Assembly (NCBI GenBank): GCA_017651645.1 | Contig: JAGCCO010000018.1 | Location: 62,001-126,000 of the forward strand | From: Bacteroidales bacterium | Lineage (GTDB): Bacteria > Bacteroidota > Bacteroidia > Bacteroidales > F082 | Length of the DNA: 64,000 nt | Direction: 5' to 3' | Shown here: one piece after another, positions 44,060 through 52,066 of the stretch | How the letters are laid out: every line of letters begins with the position of its first letter | How positions within the stretch are numbered: the stretch's first letter is position 1 | Position numbers and translations under genes: made by a program | The notes under the pieces: model-generated | What the model was told of the DNA's origin: nothing | Seen by the model: the letters and a program-made list of their open reading frames with translations, nothing else | Databases searched by the model: none

Positions 44060-46627
44060 ATGAAACGATTATTTGCTTTCTTTTTGATACTCGTCGGGTT
44101 TTTTGAAGTCTCATACGCTCAGGAGCACCGCCGTTATGCCTTGATTTGGAATGATGAATTCAATTCCAGAACGTTAGATAAGACGGTCTGGTCGAAGATT
44201 TGGCGCAGCACAGCCGATTGGGCAGTCCACATGTCGTCAGCCGACACGCTGTATGCTTTTCAGAACGGCGATCTCGTGTTACGCGGCATGGTGAATGACT
44301 TCCTGCCTAATGATGATGCCCCGTTTCTTACTGGCGGTGTGTGGAGCAAAAACAGGAAAGCGTTCGGCTTCGGACGGCTTGAAATCAGGGCCAAGTTCGA
44401 TGTGGCACAAGGCTTTTGGCCGGCTATCTGGATGATGCCCCAGGTCAATCACGCATTGAACTGGCCTCATGGTGGCGAAATCGACATCATGGAGCATTTT
44501 AGGGACAATCCATATATAAATCACACGGTTCACAGCCATTACACCTACAATCTCGGCAAGCGCAACCGGCCCTCGCATGTGGCTTATCCTTCTTATAACG
44601 AGAACGAATACAACATATATGGGATGGAACGCTTTCAGGACAGCCTTGTGTTTTTCCTCAACGGAAAACGGACGTTCAACTATCCGCGTTACCATAAGGG
44701 TGAGGATGGCCAATTTCCTTTCAGCCAGCATGACTTTTACCTGATTCTCGATGCACAGCTCGGGCGCGACCGTTCGCCATACATCGATACGACCAAACTG
44801 CCCGTGGAGCTTCGCGTGGATTATGTGCGCTATTATGAGCTGGACACCAAGACAGATGTGATTCCAGAACCGAAAGAGTTTCAGATACTGAAAGCGAAGA
44901 AGAAAAAGCTCCGCAGGGTGGTCTATGATACGAAGACACATTTCGATAATCCCGATGAATACCGCTTGGTGGTGAAATGTGGCAAGGCCACCATTTCAGG
45001 TAACTGGCATTGGGCGGAAAGTACCTTGGCGCAACTGGTGGATAGAAGCGGACGCATCGCGAATTTGGAAGTCCACGACTGGGCGACATATCCTTTCAGA
45101 GGCTTTATGCACGACACGGGGCGCAACTTTCAACCCATCAGTAAGTTGAAAGAGACACTTGATTTGATGGGTTTCTACAAGCTGAACTATTTCCATTGGC
45201 ATTTGACTGATTATCCTGCATGGCGCATTGAGTGTAAGGTTTATCCGCAACTTAATGATCCTCAATACCAAAGGCCAGGCCGCGACGAGGGTAAGTTCTA
45301 CTCATACGATGAGATTCGTGAGGTGATAGCCTACGCCAAAGAGCGGGGAATCACCGTGGTGCCTGAAATCGACATGCCTGGGCATTCCACCTATTTCAAG
45401 AATGCTTTCGGGTTCACTATGGACTCTGAGCAAGGCCGAAAGGTCTTGGAAAAATGTCTTGAAGAGTTTTTCACCGAGATCCCGAAAAGCGACTGCCCCT
45501 ACTTCCATATCGGCTCCGATGAAGTCCATATCGAAGACCCGAAGGGCTTCATGCAATGGATAGAAAACCTGTTGGAAAGGTATGACCGCCAGCCCATCGC
45601 ATGGGATCCTGGACTGCCAGCCTCCGACAAGGTGATTCGTCAGATTTGGAACGAGGCGGAAAGCTCCAACGCGGCGGCTTCAAACAAAGTGGGGAAATAC
45701 CTCGACTCCTTTGTGGGCTATTTGAACTATTACGACCCGATGCTGTTCACAAGCCGTTGTTTCCTGCACACCGCCGCGGCGCAAACCGTGCCCGACACGA
45801 CCAAAGCTTTGGGTGGCATTCTCTGTCTTTGGAACGACGTGCGTGTGGATAACAAAGAGAACATCGCGCTGCACAACGGCATGATTAACGGCGTGATGGC
45901 TTTCGCAGAGCGTTTTTGGAACGGAGGCAACGCTGGAGCTATCGAAAACGAGAACCTTCCTCCTGGCCCTTTGACCACGGCGGGCTCGCGTTTGGCCAAT
46001 TTCGAGGAAAAGATGGCTGTTCACCGCGACCGTTTCCATCAGGACAGGATGCGTTGGGTGGCCAATTCGCAGATGGAATGGCAGGTGCAGATTGATGATA
46101 ACGAGCCGTTTTTGGCCTACGGTGGCGCGGTTGATTTGGATGCTTTTTGTCAGGCCCATCATATAATAATAGGTGAACAGGCCTTGGCGAAAGCGCAAAC
46201 GGTCATTGTGGCCGACCAAGACATGGACATTGTGGTGTGGTTAGGCTTCTGTACGCCAGCCCGTTCCAACCGCAATGGTTATGGCATTGGAGAGCAAGGT
46301 CATTGGGAAGGCGGCTGTCAATGCTTTGTGAACGGCAAAGAGGTCTTGCCGCCAAAGCAATGGGAAGAACCTGGAAAGTACGCGTACCATTTCAACACTT
46401 GGGGTAAGCCCGAGGAGGAAGAGCCATACACAGATGAACAGCTCTATTGGATGCGGCAACCTGCACAGATTCATTTGAATAAGGGAGAAAACCAGGTGGA
46501 GGTCTGGGTGCCGAAGACCTATCAGGGAGTGCGATGGAGTTTTGGGTTTATTCCAGTTTGTACTTGGTCAGATGGCTCTGTGACTGAGGCAAAAGGAATC
46601 AGTTTCAAGAACTCCGCCGACAACTAG
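44060..46627 (+). CDS. GH16-GH20 bifunctional glycosidase
   Basis: 855 residues. Signal peptide about 1-20 (SYAQ), no lipobox, no T9SS domain. Residues about 25-262 are a GH16 jelly roll with the catalytic E-x-D-x-x-E motif (GEIDIMEH: Glu140, Asp142, Glu145) and GFWPAIWMMPQ. Residues about 268-660 are GH20: an alpha/beta N-terminal subdomain, then FHWHLTDYPAWRIE, VPEIDMPGHSTYF, and HIGSDEV with the catalytic Asp487-Glu488 pair. A beta-rich C-terminal region (about 690-855) may bind glycan or act as a spacer. GH16 enzymes cut internal beta-linked glucans, galactans or poly-LacNAc; GH20 removes terminal beta-GlcNAc/GalNAc. Both active sites look complete. The fusion is unusual. Confidence 0.93.
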   Translation: MKRLFAFFLILVGFFEVSYAQEHRRYALIWNDEFNSRTLDKTVWSKIWRSTADWAVHMSSADTLYAFQNGDLVLRGMVNDFLPNDDAPFLTGGVWSKNRKAFGFGRLEIRAKFDVAQGFWPAIWMMPQVNHALNWPHGGEIDIMEHFRDNPYINHTVHSHYTYNLGKRNRPSHVAYPSYNENEYNIYGMERFQDSLVFFLNGKRTFNYPRYHKGEDGQFPFSQHDFYLILDAQLGRDRSPYIDTTKLPVELRVDYVRYYELDTKTDVIPEPKEFQILKAKKKKLRRVVYDTKTHFDNPDEYRLVVKCGKATISGNWHWAESTLAQLVDRSGRIANLEVHDWATYPFRGFMHDTGRNFQPISKLKETLDLMGFYKLNYFHWHLTDYPAWRIECKVYPQLNDPQYQRPGRDEGKFYSYDEIREVIAYAKERGITVVPEIDMPGHSTYFKNAFGFTMDSEQGRKVLEKCLEEFFTEIPKSDCPYFHIGSDEVHIEDPKGFMQWIENLLERYDRQPIAWDPGLPASDKVIRQIWNEAESSNAAASNKVGKYLDSFVGYLNYYDPMLFTSRCFLHTAAAQTVPDTTKALGGILCLWNDVRVDNKENIALHNGMINGVMAFAERFWNGGNAGAIENENLPPGPLTTAGSRLANFEEKMAVHRDRFHQDRMRWVANSQMEWQVQIDDNEPFLAYGGAVDLDAFCQAHHIIIGEQALAKAQTVIVADQDMDIVVWLGFCTPARSNRNGYGIGEQGHWEGGCQCFVNGKEVLPPKQWEEPGKYAYHFNTWGKPEEEEPYTDEQLYWMRQPAQIHLNKGENQVEVWVPKTYQGVRWSFGFIPVCTWSDGSVTEAKGISFKNSADN

Positions 46628-46641
46628 TCCTAAAATACAAT

Positions 46642-46676
46642 GATGGCCACAACCCAAATAAGGGGTTATGGCCATC
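46642..46676. terminator. Hairpin between the glycosidase and vWA lipoprotein genes
   Basis: GATGGCCACAACCC pairs with GGGTTATGGCCATC (one mismatch). The U tract is weak on both sides. Confidence 0.6.
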
Positions 46677-46698
46677 TGCAAAAGTCATAGTCAAAAAA

Positions 46699-47802
46699 TC
46701 ATCTTCCGTTGTAATTCCCGCTCAAAGTCTCAATAAAGCCATTGGCGGCGGTTTTCATGTTGACGAAGTCGCTGCCCAATGAGCTGGAGCAGTCGAGCAC
46801 AAGCATGATCATCGCGCTCTTGTACTCGTTGACGACCTCGGTGTTGCCTGAAGGCGTAAACTCGCTGTTGTACTGCCATTGTGGAGTGGATTCAAGCCAG
46901 TTCCATTGTTTCACGTAGTCGGTGCTGATTTGGTTGCCGCCCATATCGGTGAGGTTCTGGAAAGCGAACACGTCGAAGATGCCTTCCGATGATGCCGTGA
47001 CGGCGACGCCCGACATGCATTCCAAACCCACATAACGGATATCAGTCAACTGGCCTTTGCCGTTGGTTCGGATGTAAGTGCCTTCAATGTAGCATTGCGA
47101 GGCGGTGGCTTCGCTCACGTTGTCGAAGGTGAAACGGATTCTGGTGTTGGGTTCTTGTGCCGGTAGCTTGAGGGTGACATTATAGAAGGTGCTTTGGTTG
47201 TAAAGCTGCTGGGCGATTTGGGCAAATTTCTCAGAGGCTTCACTCATGTTGCTGACCTCAAAGACATTGTGGACGGGATCGCTCGACAGTTTCTTGAGGT
47301 TGTTGCGGAAGCTTTCCACATCAGCTACGTCCGAACCACGCACGCCGATGGAGTAGGCTGAGATATTGGTGCCACCGATGAGCTCGTTGTTAATCCTTGA
47401 GTTGACGGCGGCTAAATATTCGCTTCCTGAGTTATAATTGTCCGACAAAACATAAGAGCCTTGGTCGAGGCCGTCAGTAAAGGTCACCACGGAGACATTG
47501 ATGAGGTTCTCCGGAATCTTGGCGGCAGCCAGACTGTTGAGGCCTGTGTTAACGGCGTGATAAAGGATGGTGCCGTTCTGCATGGCCAGACCGTCGACGA
47601 AGTTCACGAATTCGCGCTTGGTGTCTTGGTTGAGCAGACCAAGCGGCATGGTGTATAGGTCACTATTGAACCCGACGATGCCGAGATAAAGGCCTTCCTT
47701 GGCTGGGGTGTTGTCTTCAGCCTTGGGCTTTCTGCAGCTGGTGAAGGTGGTGAGCATGACAGCAAGTGCCAAAACCGCCACTGATAAGATGTGTTTCTTC
47801 AT
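46699..47802 (-). CDS. Lipoprotein with an apparently circularly permuted vWA domain
   Basis: 367 residues. Lipobox TTFTSC with Cys23. Residues about 37-200 carry the later parts of a von Willebrand A fold: strand 2 LYLGIVGFNSD, helix KREFVNFVDGLAMQNGTILYHAV (MIDAS Thr78), strand 4 VSVVTFTDG (MIDAS Asp110), ISAYSIGV. The first strand, MIDAS DxSxS and helix 1 are absent there. They occur instead at the extreme C-terminus: MIMLVLDCSSSLGSDF (Asp337, Ser339, Ser341), then MKTAANGFIETL and stop. A beta domain (about 205-325) lies between. All five MIDAS residues are present in permuted order. Metal-dependent ligand binding at the cell surface or periplasm is inferred. Confidence 0.85.
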   Translation of the reverse strand: MKKHILSVAVLALAVMLTTFTSCRKPKAEDNTPAKEGLYLGIVGFNSDLYTMPLGLLNQDTKREFVNFVDGLAMQNGTILYHAVNTGLNSLAAAKIPENLINVSVVTFTDGLDQGSYVLSDNYNSGSEYLAAVNSRINNELIGGTNISAYSIGVRGSDVADVESFRNNLKKLSSDPVHNVFEVSNMSEASEKFAQIAQQLYNQSTFYNVTLKLPAQEPNTRIRFTFDNVSEATASQCYIEGTYIRTNGKGQLTDIRYVGLECMSGVAVTASSEGIFDVFAFQNLTDMGGNQISTDYVKQWNWLESTPQWQYNSEFTPSGNTEVVNEYKSAMIMLVLDCSSSLGSDFVNMKTAANGFIETLSGNYNGR

Positions 47803-47857
47803 ATTTATTAGTTTTTAATCTGTTCTATAACGTAATGTTGTCTATAAAATTGTATGA

Positions 47858-47899
47858 AACCTAAAAACTCTAAACTCTAAACTCTAAACTCTAAACTCA
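47858..47899 (-). repeat. Tandem 7-bp word array on the TSCPD-gene stop codon
   Basis: Read on the minus strand: AGTTGAG (containing the TGA stop) and then four exact AGTTTAG words and a degenerate fifth. Confidence 0.9.
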
Positions 47900-48145
47900 A
47901 CTTTCCATCGCACGCCGGATAGCACGACACAACTGGTCAGGGCAGGAGGTGTTCTTGAAGCCGCAGCGGATGCCTTCCAGGCGTTGCAGCACGTCCTCGA
48001 CTTTCATGCCTTCCACTAAGGCGCTCACACCCTGCGTGTTGCCGTTGCAGCCACCATAGAACTGCACATTCTTCAATATGCCATCCTCGATTTCAAACTC
48101 GATGGCTTGGCTGCAGGTGCCTTGGGTTCTGTAGGTGTATTTCAT
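47897..48145 (-). CDS. TSCPD domain protein
   Basis: 82 residues, the full length of the TIGR03905 family. YRTQGTCSQAIEFEIEDG, FYGGCNGNTQGVSALVEGM and the name-giving KNTSCPDQLCRAI are complete. The family resembles the C-terminal domain of vitamin-B12-dependent ribonucleotide reductase; the four cysteines suggest metal binding. Function unknown. It sits 5 bp after the thioesterase-like gene, in an operon with OsmC-like and deoC genes. Confidence 0.9.
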   Translation of the reverse strand: MKYTYRTQGTCSQAIEFEIEDGILKNVQFYGGCNGNTQGVSALVEGMKVEDVLQRLEGIRCGFKNTSCPDQLCRAIRRAMES

Positions 48146-48150
48146 TGTTG

Positions 48151-48531
48151 TTAGAATTTACTCATAAACTTTTCGCTGTCAACGACAAATCTCTCATGGA
48201 TGCCTTCACCGACGATTGTTTCACCCTCGAAGCATCTCACCGAGAAGACCAGACGGCGGCGGTCCACTTCGATAAGTTCGGCTTCACAGCGGATAGTCGA
48301 GCCCACAGGGCTGGCTTTCAAGTGCTTGATGTTGACCGCAATACCCACGGTGGTGTTGCCTTCATCGATCTTGTCGGCAACGCTTTCCAAGCAGGTCTTT
48401 TCCATGAGGGCAATCATGGCGGGGGTGGCAAATACCTCCAAGGCACCTGAGCCGTAGACGGCGGCGGTATCTTTATGCTCCACTACCAGTGTCTCGCTGT
48501 GGCGGAGTCCTTTCAGTGTGTCGTATTCCAT
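48151..48531 (-). CDS. Hot-dog-fold thioesterase, FlK-like
   Basis: 126 residues. The pattern VVEHKDTAAVYGSGALEVFATPAMIALMEKTC matches the fluoroacetyl-CoA thioesterase-like group: the T/A at the start of the loop, and the E of MEKTC as the candidate catalytic acid. VGIAVNIKHLKASPVGSTIRCEAEL, then HERFVVDSEKF complete the fold. It probably hydrolyses a small acyl-CoA; the true substrate is unknown. Its ATG overlaps the OsmC gene stop by one base. Confidence 0.88.
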   Translation of the reverse strand: MEYDTLKGLRHSETLVVEHKDTAAVYGSGALEVFATPAMIALMEKTCLESVADKIDEGNTTVGIAVNIKHLKASPVGSTIRCEAELIEVDRRRLVFSVRCFEGETIVGEGIHERFVVDSEKFMSKF

Positions 48532-48938
48532 CAGGCTTGGAAATTCATGGTGATGTTGACAATGACATCGGGATGCAGGGAGCGACCCACGGGACAGCTT
48601 TCAGCTGCGGCCCATAGCAAGGCTTTCTGCTTCTCTGTGTATTCCTTTGCAGGGAAGTTGAACACGATGTCGATCTGCCCGATGCGGCGTGGGTCGGCGT
48701 TCATGGTCTTCTTCACCGTGTAGGTGGTGCCGTCGATGTCGAATTTGTGGCCTTGCGCGCTGATGCCCATGATGGTCATCATGCAGCCAGCCAATGCCGC
48801 GCAGGCGAGGTCGGTGGGCGAGAAGGCTTCGCCTTTGCCGTGGTTGTCGGTGGGGGCGTCGGTGAGGATGGTGTTGCCCGACTGCACATGGGTCATCTCG
48901 TTGCGGAGATTGCCTTTATAAATTCCTTTGATTGTCAT
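48531..48938 (-). CDS. OsmC-family peroxidase-like protein
   Basis: 135 residues from ATG 48938; the frame opens 7 codons earlier. The two redox cysteines of the family are present: AGCMMTIMG and ESCPVGRSLHPD. The N-terminal GIYKGNLRNEMTHVQSG and SPTDLACAALAGC also fit. These proteins reduce organic hydroperoxides or related electrophiles. Translationally coupled to the thioesterase gene. Confidence 0.93.
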   Translation of the reverse strand: MTIKGIYKGNLRNEMTHVQSGNTILTDAPTDNHGKGEAFSPTDLACAALAGCMMTIMGISAQGHKFDIDGTTYTVKKTMNADPRRIGQIDIVFNFPAKEYTEKQKALLWAAAESCPVGRSLHPDVIVNITMNFQA

Positions 48939-48967
48939 GTTGTTAGTTATATTTTTCACAAAAGTGA

Positions 48968-49807
48968 TTATTGTATTTGTTCCAAAATTAACCCTGCCAA
49001 TCGGCTTGTGCCCACGCGGAAGAGGTTGGGGTTAAGCCACTGTTCGCCGAGGATGTTTTTCACCAGATAATAATAGGTGAGGGCATCATCCGGCACCTTC
49101 ATGCCGCCGGCAGGTTTGAAGCCGACCTTCTTGCCTGTGGCCTCGTAGTATTCTTTGATGGTGTCGATCATGATGATGGCAGCCAAAGGTGTGGCGGCCA
49201 CCGGCACTTTGCCCGTCGAAGTCTTGATGAAGTCAGCACCGGCGAGGATGGCCAGTTCAGAAGCCTTGCGGATGTTCTCCACGGTCTTCAACTCGCCTGT
49301 CTCGAGGATGACTTTCAGTTTGGCCTTGTTGCCGCAGGTTTCCTTGATGGTCTTGATTTCGTTGAAGACTTCGTCGTAACGACCCGCAAGAAACGTGCCG
49401 CGTGAGATGACCATATCCACCTCATCAGCGCCTTCATTGACACAATATTCCACCTCCTTAACTTTCAAGTCGAAGGGCATCATGCCCGAGGGGAAGGCGC
49501 AGGCCACGGTGGCCACACGGATGCCGCTGCCCGTCAGCTGCTGTTTGGCCTGACGGATGAAGGGGCTGTAGATGCAAATGGCAGGCACACTGAGGTGCGG
49601 CTTTTGCTTCGGGAAGGACAAAGCCTTTTCGCAAAAATCTTTGATTTTGGCCTCGTTGTCGAAGGCTTCCAGGGTGGTGAAGTCGATGCTTTGGAAGATG
49701 GTGCGCAGGGCTTCTTTCTCGCCGCCCTTTTTCTTCTCGGCGTTGACAATCAGCGCAATGCGCTCATTGAGCGCAGCTTCGCTATGGTTGTAGGGTTTGA
49801 ATTTCAT
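48968..49807 (-). CDS. deoC: Deoxyribose-phosphate aldolase
   Basis: 279 residues, the longer DeoC form. Splits 2-deoxyribose 5-phosphate into glyceraldehyde 3-phosphate and acetaldehyde. Visible: AICIYSPFIRQAKQQL, VATVACAFPSGMMPFDLKVKEVEY, EVDMVISRGTFL, LKVILETGEL (the proton-relay Asp/Lys region) and the Schiff-base Lys in ADFIKTSTGKVPVAATP, followed by VGFKPAGGMKVPDDAL. With the deoxynucleoside kinase elsewhere in the window it gives the cell deoxynucleoside breakdown and salvage. A -7 box lies at 49825-49832. It starts the deoC-OsmC-thioesterase-TSCPD run. Confidence 0.95.
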   Translation of the reverse strand: MKFKPYNHSEAALNERIALIVNAEKKKGGEKEALRTIFQSIDFTTLEAFDNEAKIKDFCEKALSFPKQKPHLSVPAICIYSPFIRQAKQQLTGSGIRVATVACAFPSGMMPFDLKVKEVEYCVNEGADEVDMVISRGTFLAGRYDEVFNEIKTIKETCGNKAKLKVILETGELKTVENIRKASELAILAGADFIKTSTGKVPVAATPLAAIIMIDTIKEYYEATGKKVGFKPAGGMKVPDDALTYYYLVKNILGEQWLNPNLFRVGTSRLAGLILEQIQ

Positions 49808-49824
49808 AACTATAGAATTTTAGG

Positions 49825-49832
49825 CAAAGGTA
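49825..49832 (-). promoter_or_regulatory. -7 box for the deoC operon
   Basis: Minus-strand TACCTTTG, 18 bp before the start codon. Confidence 0.6.
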
Positions 49833-49854
49833 ATGCTTTTTCTTGAAATGGTTC

Positions 49855-50979
49855 TTATTTTCTTAACCACAAGCCGAAAAACCGATCATAAACACTATAA
49901 CCGTCTTCATCTTCAGCGACCAATTCCTTGTCGATAAGGACGCGCAGAGCACTTCTGACGGTGCTGGCTGGACCAGGTTGGTGTTTTTGCAAAAACTCTT
50001 GGCTTCCAATCTCTTTCACTTTTCCTTCGTGGGCAATGGCTTTTATTAGGGACAACTGATTGGATGTGAGTAGTTTGCAATAAGTTCTGAACGATTCTTT
50101 GTATTCCTCTAAAATGTCGTTCACCGTTGAGGTCAAGGCCTGCCCGTCGATTTGGCGCATTCGGTATTGGTAAAGCCGATTGAGTATGCATTGAATGTAC
50201 CAAGTGTGACCGTACATGGTGATGTACAACTCGTGGAAAGTTTCTCGGGACATCGTCTGCTTGTTGCGTTCAAAATGGCGTTGGGCAAAGTCAAAATAAA
50301 TGTTTTCGGGAATCTCATACAAAGGAAGCATCTGCGTGCTTTGGAAAAATGGACGGTTGGCAGCCATAAACATCTCGGTCATCAAGTGTTTCTTGCTACC
50401 AGCAAAAATGAAGTTGACATTGGTAAGATGCTGTATGTGACTGCGCAGCAAGGCCTCCATTTTCGGTTCGGGATAGTCGGTGATGACTTGGAACTCGTCG
50501 AAAGCCACATAACACGGCAGTTTTGACTTTTCCAACCAGCCGAAAATCTCGTCCAACGAGGATTCCGCTTCCGTTGGCTTGATATCGAGGCTGATTTGTG
50601 GCGCACCCGTCGCGGGTTCGGCGGAGAGAACGGGGCGTAGTGACTTGAACCATGACAGAATCTCTTTCCAAACGCGCCCTGAAGGCATCCCGATTTGCTT
50701 TAATACGACCTTGCCGAAGGCTTGTACCAAGTCAGCGAGGCAGGTGGTTTGGTCCAAGTCGACATAGAAACAAAGGCTCTCTTTTGGGTCAAATTTCTCA
50801 AAAACATGTTTAATTAATCCTGTTTTTCCCATCCTTCTTGGGCTGATTAGGGTGATATTTCGGCCGTTTTTTAGACCTTCAAAGAGCTTTTTTGTCTCAT
50901 TTTCTCGGTCACAGAAGTAGTCGCTACCGAGATAGGCGAGTACGGAGAATGGATTGAAATCCTGTGATTTAGTTGCCAT
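49855..50979 (-). CDS. AAA ATPase of the PF01637 (archaeal ATPase) type
   Basis: 374 residues, cytosolic. Preceded by the typical FCDRENETKKLFEGLKNGRNITL, the P-loop is SPRRMGKTGL near residue 46, Walker B is CYVAFDEFQVI near 162, and the sensor strand is NFIFAGSKKHLM near 190. An alpha-helical lid (about 210-300) and a C-terminal winged helix (about 305-374, LTSNQLSLIKAIAHEGK) follow. Such STAND-like proteins have no agreed function. Orphan here, with no nuclease partner next to it. Upstream lies a 14-bp tandem repeat. Confidence 0.88.
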   Translation of the reverse strand: MATKSQDFNPFSVLAYLGSDYFCDRENETKKLFEGLKNGRNITLISPRRMGKTGLIKHVFEKFDPKESLCFYVDLDQTTCLADLVQAFGKVVLKQIGMPSGRVWKEILSWFKSLRPVLSAEPATGAPQISLDIKPTEAESSLDEIFGWLEKSKLPCYVAFDEFQVITDYPEPKMEALLRSHIQHLTNVNFIFAGSKKHLMTEMFMAANRPFFQSTQMLPLYEIPENIYFDFAQRHFERNKQTMSRETFHELYITMYGHTWYIQCILNRLYQYRMRQIDGQALTSTVNDILEEYKESFRTYCKLLTSNQLSLIKAIAHEGKVKEIGSQEFLQKHQPGPASTVRSALRVLIDKELVAEDEDGYSVYDRFFGLWLRK

Positions 50980-51023
50980 TTTACCCTGTTTTTACATTAT
51001 TATTTTACTTCATTTTTACCGCA

Positions 51024-51063
51024 AAATTTTCGCGACGAAATTTTCGCGACGAAATTTTCGCTG
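51024..51063. repeat. 2.8 tandem copies of a 14-bp AAATTTTCGCGACG unit
   Basis: Two exact units and a third that ends CGCTGC, between the divergent ATPase and head-GIN genes. Each junction makes the palindromic core CGAAATTTTCG. A possible operator. Confidence 0.8.
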
Positions 51064-51124
51064 CAAAAATAAGTATTTTTTCCAAAAATGGAAGCATAAA
51101 TACAATAAAAACAGTGTTTCTATG

Positions 51125-51157
51125 TTTGAAGAGCAGGCGTAAAAAAGTGTACTTTTG
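51125..51157 (+). promoter_or_regulatory. Promoter of the head-GIN gene
   Basis: TTTG at 51125-51128 and TACTTTTG at 51150-51157, 21 bp apart. It lies upstream of the chosen start and overlaps the earliest possible one. Confidence 0.65.
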
Positions 51158-51223
51158 CGCCAATTTTTTATCAACACCAAAAAACCGAGGTCCCGATGGT
51201 ATATAACAGCGGCCATTTTATCA

Positions 51224-52066
51224 ATGAAAAAGTATTTGTTCATCCTTTCGGCTTTAGTTTTGTTTGCCTTCAGCAGCTGCCAGAAGTTTGCTGGCGACCC
51301 CATTTCAAAGGATTTTACGGTTGGCTCCTATACCGAGCTTGAAGTCGAAGACGCTTTTGAGGTGACTGTCAGTGATGCGGTGGACGTCGTTACCGTTACG
51401 GTGGGTGAGAACATCATGCCGAAGGTCGTGGTGGAAGTTGTCGAAAACACGCTGAAGATTCATCTCAAGGGCATCAATCATAGCAACTACGGGTCGGACA
51501 TGAAGGTAGTCATTCCTTATAACACCGACTTGACGAGCGTCGAACTGTCGGGTGCCTCGGAATTCCGTTCGGAATATGGTCTTGAAGGCCAAAAGGTGGA
51601 AGTGGACTTGTCGGGCGCTTCTGATTTCTATTGCGATATCGATGCCGACGAAGTGGATATTGACCTGTCAGGTGCTTCCAATTTCTATGGCGACATTCTG
51701 GCTGACGAAATTGAGATGGAGGTGTCTGGTAGTTCCAATATCAAGGGTTATGTGGAAGCTCTTGACCTTGACCTTGGTATGAGCGGTGCCTCTGATGCTA
51801 CCCTTGAAGGATATGTCGGAACGCTCAAGATGGAGCTGACGGGTGCCAGCAACATCAAGAAAACCATCAACGGAAATAGATACGGTTTGGTTTGCGACCG
51901 CTGCGAAGGCTCAATGTCAGGCGCCAGCGATGCCTACATCCACTGTGATGGCACCATTAAGGTCGACCTCTCGGGTGCCAGCGAGCTGCACTTTACGGGT
52001 GATGGCAACCCCGCTGATAGTAGCACCAGCGGCGGCTCGGATATCATCCATGATGTGAATCCGTAA
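51224..52066 (+). CDS. Head-GIN (DUF2807) lipoprotein
   Basis: 280 residues from ATG 51224; the frame opens 23 codons earlier, at the promoter. Lipobox FAFSSC (Cys about 19). The rest is a parallel beta-helix of short coils with the repeated phrase [LM]SGAS (ELSGASEF, DLSGASDFY, DLSGASNFY, MSGASDA, LTGASNI, DLSGASELHF), typical of DUF2807 adhesin-like proteins. Function unknown; probably outer-membrane or periplasmic. Its 3' end overlaps the convergent malQ gene by 23 bp. Confidence 0.92.
   Translation: MKKYLFILSALVLFAFSSCQKFAGDPISKDFTVGSYTELEVEDAFEVTVSDAVDVVTVTVGENIMPKVVVEVVENTLKIHLKGINHSNYGSDMKVVIPYNTDLTSVELSGASEFRSEYGLEGQKVEVDLSGASDFYCDIDADEVDIDLSGASNFYGDILADEIEMEVSGSSNIKGYVEALDLDLGMSGASDATLEGYVGTLKMELTGASNIKKTINGNRYGLVCDRCEGSMSGASDAYIHCDGTIKVDLSGASELHFTGDGNPADSSTSGGSDIIHDVNP

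Noticed and set aside
47858..47897. CRISPR-like or telomere-like repeat
   Set aside because: The unit is only 7 bp, without spacers, and there are no cas genes.
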